64,000 bases of DNA from Paralichthys olivaceus (lineage: Eukaryota; Chordata; Actinopteri; Pleuronectiformes; Paralichthyidae), in contig NC_091103.1 in NCBI RefSeq assembly GCF_024713975.1, positions 1,471,001-1,535,000 of the forward strand, in the 5' to 3' direction. The translations under genes and the position numbers were made by a program. Below are positions 49,592-64,000 of this stretch, piece by piece. The notes under the pieces were generated by a model. The model saw only the letters and a list, made by a program, of their open reading frames with translations, was not told where the DNA came from and did not search any database. Every line of letters begins with the position of its first letter. The stretch's first letter is position 1.

Positions 49592-49790
49592 CCTTTAATG
49601 AAGGGAACGTGTTGCTCTCACAAGACTTTGATATAAAACAATAGTATAGAATTGTAGAACTTCAAAGGGCCGAGTAGGGAGACAAGAAAAGGAAATACAG
49701 TGAAACACTTTGATGTTTGCTGCGTCCGGTTTCGTGGTCATTATTTCATTCTGCCTTCGTTCATTCATTCATTGGGAAACACTGTGATCT
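47833..49790. other. capn5 3' UTR and spacer before the intronless ORF
   Basis: No coding exon is seen. An AATAAA at 48799-48804 (GTCAATAAATTC) could end capn5 with a UTR of about 970 nt, but the assignment is uncertain. The rest is AT-rich, with a GT tract at 49555-49590 and TTCATTCATTCATTC just before the ORF. Confidence 0.45.
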
Positions 49791-49813
49791 TCCAGTGTAT
49801 GGGTTAATCTGCA

Positions 49814-50812
49814 ATGGCAAATTGTCCCCCCCCAAAAATGAACAAAAGTAACCTCCACCAAACACAGAGCGGCAAACAAGAGGATTCCAGTATCTTGAAA
49901 CAGAAACAGCTTATCAAGAAAATAGAGGCTCTCAAGACTGAGACCCAGATTTTACAGCAAGAGGTGAAAACTGGCAAAACGAGGCAGCAAGTGCTCCTGG
50001 AAACTGTTCGACGTAGCCAGAGAGTGATAGCAAATCTTATCCTGGACAAATGTGCCAGCGAGTTCAAGGCAGAAAAACTGAGCGCCATTGTGACGAATCT
50101 CAAACAGCAGTTAGCTGAGTTTGAGAGAAAAGCGAATAAAGAGAAACAAGAGTTAATTTTAGCCTCAAAAGCAAAATTCCACGAGAGGTTGGCTAAGCAA
50201 GCTAAGAAAGCATGTAGCGTACTGAATGAGCAGGCGAAAAAACATACGATCGAGATTTCAATGATGAAGAAAAAGCTTGAGTCGCAAAAGAGAAAAATGA
50301 TAGAGAAAGTAAAAGACATGCGGGAAAAAGAAAAAAAACGGGAAATGAAAAGGAAACTAAAAGAGGCCGATAGAAAACTCAAGTCGCAAAACGTCCAGGA
50401 TGCAGCAAATAAACTGTCATCGGCAGTGACGCTGAAAAAGATATGGTCCACATCAACGGACGCTGATAGAGATAAAGCATCAAGTACAGAACAACTGCTG
50501 CAAGAACCGGCACTGAACGTCAAACCAATGGATCAGGAGGTGAAAAAAATAAAGGGAATACTGAAGAAACCTCGCACTGTGAACGACAGCCACTCAGAGA
50601 GACGGAAGAACAAAGACCCTGAGAGGACTCCAGAAGAGCAGGAGAAATTAAAATCCACACTGAGCAACGTGGAAGCAAGAGATGTTGACCAAGTGGCCAA
50701 AAATAAGATTGTTACTCGGAAGAAAGGAGTTTCTTTCAATGACGAAATCAAGGTTTTCAGATACCTGCTGAAGAAACCGAACAAGTCGAAGTCTAAACGA
50801 GCAAGACAATGA
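49814..50812 (+). CDS. Intronless coiled-coil protein with PP1-docking motifs, 332 aa, uncharacterised
   Basis: One uninterrupted frame opens at ATG 49814 (G at -3, G at +4) and stops at 50812. Composition is Lys/Glu/Gln-rich and helical. A predicted coiled coil spans roughly residues 28-200 (for example IKKIEALKTETQILQQEV, SMMKKKLESQKRKMIEK). Short docking motifs stand out: SILK at 26-29, GILK at 248-251 (IKGILKKPRTVNDSH), and KGVSF at 304-308 within RKKGVSFNDEIKVF. These fit the SILK consensus [GS]IL[RK] and the RVxF consensus for protein phosphatase 1. The spacing and the IKVF tail resemble the N-terminal PP1 site of the kinetochore protein KNL1. No globular domain is recognised and no name can be given. 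It lies between capn5 and myo7a on the same strand. Lack of introns plus an A-rich tract after it suggest a retrogene. Coding is supported by length; function is inference. Confidence 0.7.
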   Translation: MANCPPPKMNKSNLHQTQSGKQEDSSILKQKQLIKKIEALKTETQILQQEVKTGKTRQQVLLETVRRSQRVIANLILDKCASEFKAEKLSAIVTNLKQQLAEFERKANKEKQELILASKAKFHERLAKQAKKACSVLNEQAKKHTIEISMMKKKLESQKRKMIEKVKDMREKEKKREMKRKLKEADRKLKSQNVQDAANKLSSAVTLKKIWSTSTDADRDKASSTEQLLQEPALNVKPMDQEVKKIKGILKKPRTVNDSHSERRKNKDPERTPEEQEKLKSTLSNVEARDVDQVAKNKIVTRKKGVSFNDEIKVFRYLLKKPNKSKSKRARQ

Positions 50813-51067
50813 CAAGAGAACATGAGATGGTACAAACTGAACAGAGTCCAAACTGCACCAAACAAAAACGATAGTGACAAAGGGAACTACGATAGAACTG
50901 CTCCCCAGTTTGAGCTCTGCTGTTTGTGGATCCTTTACATTTCTCTCTCCACCATTGCCCCAGACAACACTAAGGCCATGCAAGCAGATCTAACGGTGCT
51001 CCGAAGCATATTGTGTTCACTTGTTAATTAATAAGTTAGAAATATTCAAATTGCAAGATACGTTTTC

Positions 51068-51096
51068 ATTAAAAAAAACAAAAAAACAAAAAGAGG
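51068..51096 (+). terminator. ATTAAA signal and A-rich tract after the intronless ORF
   Basis: ATTAAA at 51068-51073 runs into an A-rich stretch (AAAAACAAAAAAACAAAAAG). It may be a polyadenylation signal, the fossil poly-A tail of a retroposed copy, or both. Confidence 0.4.
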
Positions 51097-51187
51097 CTGT
51101 TTTTCTAAATTCATGAGGTCATTATCTTGGAAATTCTGAGAAAGTTTTCATGGGAAAAAAAAGAGGAAGCTGTTTTTCTGAATTAAA
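51068..51187 (+). repeat. Imperfect tandem duplication downstream of the intronless ORF
   Basis: TTTTCATTAAAAAA...AGAGGCTGTTTTTCTAAATT is followed by TTTTCATGGGAAAAAA, AGAGGAAGCTGTTTTTCTGAATT. This is a diverged duplication of about 85-90 bp. Confidence 0.6.
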
Positions 51188-51414
51188 GCGTCAGCTCTCA
51201 CCTTCACGGAGTACGGTTGCTTCCGCATCATCCTGATGTGCAACAGTGCTCATCTATCATCTCCATAACATTCATAATATGTACTATAAATAATCATAGT
51301 GTGCAGTATTTAAAAAACATAATTATATTCTTATGCTGTTATAGGAAATATCTGGATGCAGTTTTGAGTTGTTTAAAGCAATTGATTCATCTTGCAATTA
51401 ACTCGTGAAATTGT

Positions 51415-51417
<3 letters not shown>

Positions 51418-51459
<42 letters not shown>

Positions 51460-51489
51460 TGATTACAACCTCCCCTGTGCTGTGTCTCA

Positions 51490-51520
<31 letters not shown>
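51418..51520. repeat. GT tract and 30-base poly-C run upstream of the candidate myo7a exon 1
   Basis: (GT)n at 51418-51458 is followed by 30 uninterrupted C at 51491-51520, about 140 bp before the purine-rich leader exon. The complementary strand could form a G-quadruplex. Confidence 0.9.
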
Positions 51521-51522
<2 letters not shown>

Positions 51523-51659
51523 TCTCTGTGTAACAGGGTTCAGTGGCAGCAGTGAATGAGCAGCTTGCTGTGTCACTGTTAATACCAACAAGAAAGAGGG
51601 AGGGATGAGCGGAGGAGGAGGAGGGAGTTATTCACTGCTTAAAACTCTGTATACCTTCA

Positions 51660-51970
51660 TATGAAAGAGAGAAAAGAGAGTCAGAGAGCAAAGAACAGAG
51701 GAGGAGTCTGGAAGTAAGGAGAGGAACTCAGGAAGAAGTAGACAAATCTGCCAAGAGAGGAGAAGAGAGAGTGACAGAGACAGAGGAGAGACAAACAGGT
51801 TTTCCTGCTACTCCTGAAGAAAGACTGCACCATCTCGTCCTCCGTTCTGTTCCCCTGTTCTTCATCCCTCCATCCAACAGGCAGGACGTCTGTGCGGAGA
51901 CCCGCACCTGAAACGAAGGGAGGACAGAAGAGAGAAAGAAGCAGAAGAAGAGTTCAGATCATGCAAAAGG
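51660..51970 (+). other. myo7a: Candidate 5' leader exon of myo7a
   Basis: A purine-rich block follows a TATA-like CTGTATACCTTC (about 51647) and ends with GATCATGCAAAAGG|GTGAGG, a consensus donor at 51971. Its only late ATG (51961) leaves one base in phase 1. Joined to the exon at 54636 it makes a short upstream ORF (MQKGSTGD then stop). Joined to 55336 it opens a 72-codon frame. Start position is a guess; the donor is what I see clearly. Confidence 0.4.
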
Positions 51971-52500
51971 GTGAGGACAAACAGTCGGTCAGGCTTAAAG
52001 AGGCATGTTGGCTTTCTGCATAATCTCCTTACTGTGTGTGTGTGTGTGTGTGTGAGCAGCTAAATCTGTTTACACACTCATATAAGTGGGACATGTCTTA
52101 CTTCTGGGGACAAAAAGCAAGTCACCACATTATAAATGATTACATTCTAAGGTGCAGCTGTGTTTGAGTCTATGTGTGGCTGGATATTACCCATGATCCC
52201 CAGCTTCCTGAACTAAAAGCTCTTAATAACTTCTCAGTCTTTTGAACTGATCTATGATTCTGATAAATAAAGTTATCAAGCTGTTGTTAGACATGAACTC
52301 TGGAAACGAGTAACGGGTGCTGCATCATGCAGGAGGCAGGACATGAGATACATTCCACTGCAGAGATCATGAACTGAACAGATTCAACACCAGCGTCGGC
52401 TCCTATCACCTAAAGCTCTGAAATCTCATCATCTTTCCAAGTCTTCTACAAGTGCGACTCCTCTTTTTCATCCGGACGAGTTTGTATTCTTTGTTTTTTT

Positions 52501-53126
52501 ATGTTTTGCATCCGTCATGCGTTAGAAACGTCGTTAACGCTCCCACTCATCCTTGTTGAATCTTCCAGAGAATCTCCCGTGGATATTATCCAGAGTTTTT
52601 ACTTTTTAGGAGAAAACTCCAGAGAACGTCCTCAGCAACTGTCTCGAACATTTGCGTCCTCACATACGGCCCCTCCAGATAATGTCAGGAGACCGTCACT
52701 GAACCATCACACGAACTGTAATGAAGCTGCTGGTTTAACTTTAACTTCTGTTGTGACTGTGCAGCAGGTTCGACTCCTGGTCCCTCCCTGTGTTCACACA
52801 GCTTTTATACTCTTATCTCCACTTCATGCACACATCACGGTATCATTTTCTGAACTGGGTGTATCTGAGGTCATGTCAACACAATCAGCTGAGAACTCGG
52901 CAACACTGGTTAATTCTGACTGAAAGAATTGGCCCATTAGAGGCAGCGACTCGAGCTGAAAACACAAAGTTTGACATCTTCACTTCTTCTGTTCTTCCTT
53001 CCGACCGCCCGTCTCTCTTTTCTCACTTTTCACTTCTTTCTCCATTAATGTTCTGTCTCTGTTTAACTTTCACTGTGTCGCTAATGTGTCTTTATCTACA
53101 AAGGTTTAAATCTGATATGTTTAGAG

Positions 53127-53183
<57 letters not shown>

Positions 53184-54373
53184 ATGTACACCGGCAATGG
53201 CTGCACACAACCTTTGTCCACCTCTGCTGGGTTAATTAGATGCTGAAATATTTATAGTGTGTGTGTGTGTGGGTGTGTGAGTCTGAGGGTTATTGTATTT
53301 CCATTCTTCTGTTTCATTGTGTACATATTTGTCGGCATGTGATGATAATTCTTTACATTTTTCACCATCAGACTTTTTTATGACATTTCCTTCCCGGTAA
53401 ATCTTGGTGAGCTCGTACGTCTCTCGCTGGTTTGGTCCCTCGCTCCTCTGTGACGATGGGAAAGAGGCTTTCAGCAGCGTTTGAGGGAGAAGTTCCACTA
53501 ATGTTGATTTAATTTTGAAAGAGTAACTACAACCTCTAATTCAGCTTGGATCGTCAGAGGACTGAGGGAACAAGAGCTGTGGGAGGCCTTGTTGCTACGT
53601 AGCGGGTAATGTGGGGGGTGAGGAAGGATGGTTGACTGAGCCGGTGTGGCGTGGATGGAGAGTTAGAGCTGGTGGTCGGAGCTAACACTCACAGGAAGCT
53701 GATGTTAGACTCTTAACAAAGGTGAGAACATAACGTCCTTCTTGGTCGGAGATAACAGTTTCTAAACTCTCCATTTAAATGCACCAAAGAAATCCTCCTG
53801 ATGCATTGTGGGAGATGTCAGATCACAGTACAGAGAGGGAGGATTTTCACCTTAAACCTTCTCGTTGTTCAGGTGTAACTTTTCAAACAGAACAAAACCT
53901 CAGATGTGGTCGAGCTGTCACAGCTGCCAGGTGACAAAAAGTCAAAGGATCAAAGTAACCGTCATCAAAGAAGGATGAATAATTCACAAGGACTAATACA
54001 CACACACACACACACTCACACACACACACACAGATAGCTGCAATTACCGCGGGTGTACAGCTTATATGCTCTAAATCTGTCCTTAATGAATAACACATGC
54101 AAGAGTGCACTGTTATACACACACGCAGAACGAATCCTAATGACTTTCTAACCAACGTTCAAGTCAGAAAATGGAAACAACATAATCACATGAATAGATT
54201 TTTACATAAAGGGATATTATGTGATCCAGAACAACCCTTCACACAATAATCTTCTAACTTGCAACATAAAATAGATTTCTCTGAAAATGGTGATGTGCAG
54301 AATGTGTCCGGTCTCAAGTTTTTGTTTTACCAGTTTCATGTTTTCACGTGTGCTCACTCTGTGTGTGTGTGTG

Positions 54374-54431
<58 letters not shown>

Positions 54432-54635
54432 TCTCCACTAAAGGTGAAGTACACTGACACAAACAGTTAACGATATCAACAGTACATGTTACGTCTTGTT
54501 GCTTTGTGCGACAACCAAGTGAACTAGTAAAGAAATGTGTCGTGTAAATAAACAGAATCGATTTAAAGACGGACTCAGACACTGAATCTGAATTAAACGG
54601 AAGAATAACTGTTCTCGTCTCTGTGACATTCTCAG
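52501..54635. other. Intronic or intergenic sequence before the canonical myo7a first exon
   Basis: I see no supported exon. There is a 140-codon open frame at 52501-52923 but without family resemblance or splice context. CA/GT tracts occur at 53130-53180, about 53258-53274, about 53998-54031 and 54360-54428. Confidence 0.5.
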
Positions 54636-54682
54636 GGTCAACAGGTGACTGATGTCCATCCATCAGGACAACAACCAGAACC

Positions 54683-63862
<9,180 letters not shown>

Positions 63863-63964
63863 GTAGGAGAGAGTAAAGTACAAGTCTGATTAGTTTGGTC
63901 CAAAAACTTTGGTTCACAGTGAAAAATCTCAACAAATATCATTATTGTTTAATTTGGCGTGTGT

Positions 63965-64000
<36 letters not shown>
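63863..64000 (+). other. myo7a intron continuing out of the window
   Basis: The sequence after the donor (AG|GTAGGA, 63863) has no exon and ends within a GT microsatellite (from about 63958). Confidence 0.8.

Noticed and set aside
52501-52923. 140-codon open frame upstream of myo7a
   Set aside because: No family resemblance, no useful splice sites; the sequence around it looks like a dispersed fish repeat.

Overview
This window is vertebrate nuclear DNA, almost certainly from a ray-finned (teleost) fish. The genes are split into many short GT..AG exons whose translations follow vertebrate proteins closely. The non-coding part is full of CA/GT microsatellites, minisatellites and degraded fish-type SINE, LINE and MITE copies. 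There is no bacterial operon, CRISPR array or phage structure. Gene names come from recognising protein families by eye. Exon coordinates were read base by base and checked by phase and total length.

Layout, left to right: (1) the 3' coding exon and long 3' UTR of fam222b (104-2112, UTR to about 5.9 kb, + strand). (2) A complete cul5 of 19 coding exons, 7518-18577, encoding 780 aa, the same length as human CUL5; intron 1 carries a 1.4-kb 12-bp minisatellite. (3) A repeat-rich spacer to 22.4 kb. (4) dcun1d5, 22453-26563, with upstream in-frame exons that give an N-terminal extension. (5) A convergent minus-strand gene, 27388-29198, for a 500-aa type I membrane protein with one Ig-like domain and a very acidic tail, which I cannot name. 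(6) capn5, 34963-47832, 12 coding exons, 637 aa, catalytic Cys/His/Asn all present. (7) omp (olfactory marker protein) on the minus strand inside capn5 intron 2, in two exons. (8) An intronless 332-aa ORF at 49814-50812 encoding a basic coiled-coil protein with PP1-docking motifs. (9) The 5' end of myo7a, from 54683 (possibly from about 51.66 kb) to beyond the window end, with one canonical short first exon and candidate alternative N-terminal exons.

The capn5-omp-myo7a block matches the human 11q13.5 arrangement. cul5 and dcun1d5 are also on human chromosome 11q, whereas FAM222B is on human chromosome 17, so the fam222b/cul5 junction is a lineage-specific linkage. cul5 encodes the scaffold of a cullin-RING ubiquitin ligase and dcun1d5 encodes a cullin-neddylation co-factor, so two functionally linked genes sit next to each other. 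omp (olfactory neurons) and myo7a (hair cells, retina) are sensory genes flanking and nested in capn5.

The observations I would follow up first are the intronless PP1-docking ORF, the candidate alternative myo7a N-termini, the intron in omp, the unnamed Ig/acidic-tail receptor-like gene, and the repeated placement of long dinucleotide tracts directly after 5' splice sites. All functional claims for uncharacterised genes are inference.
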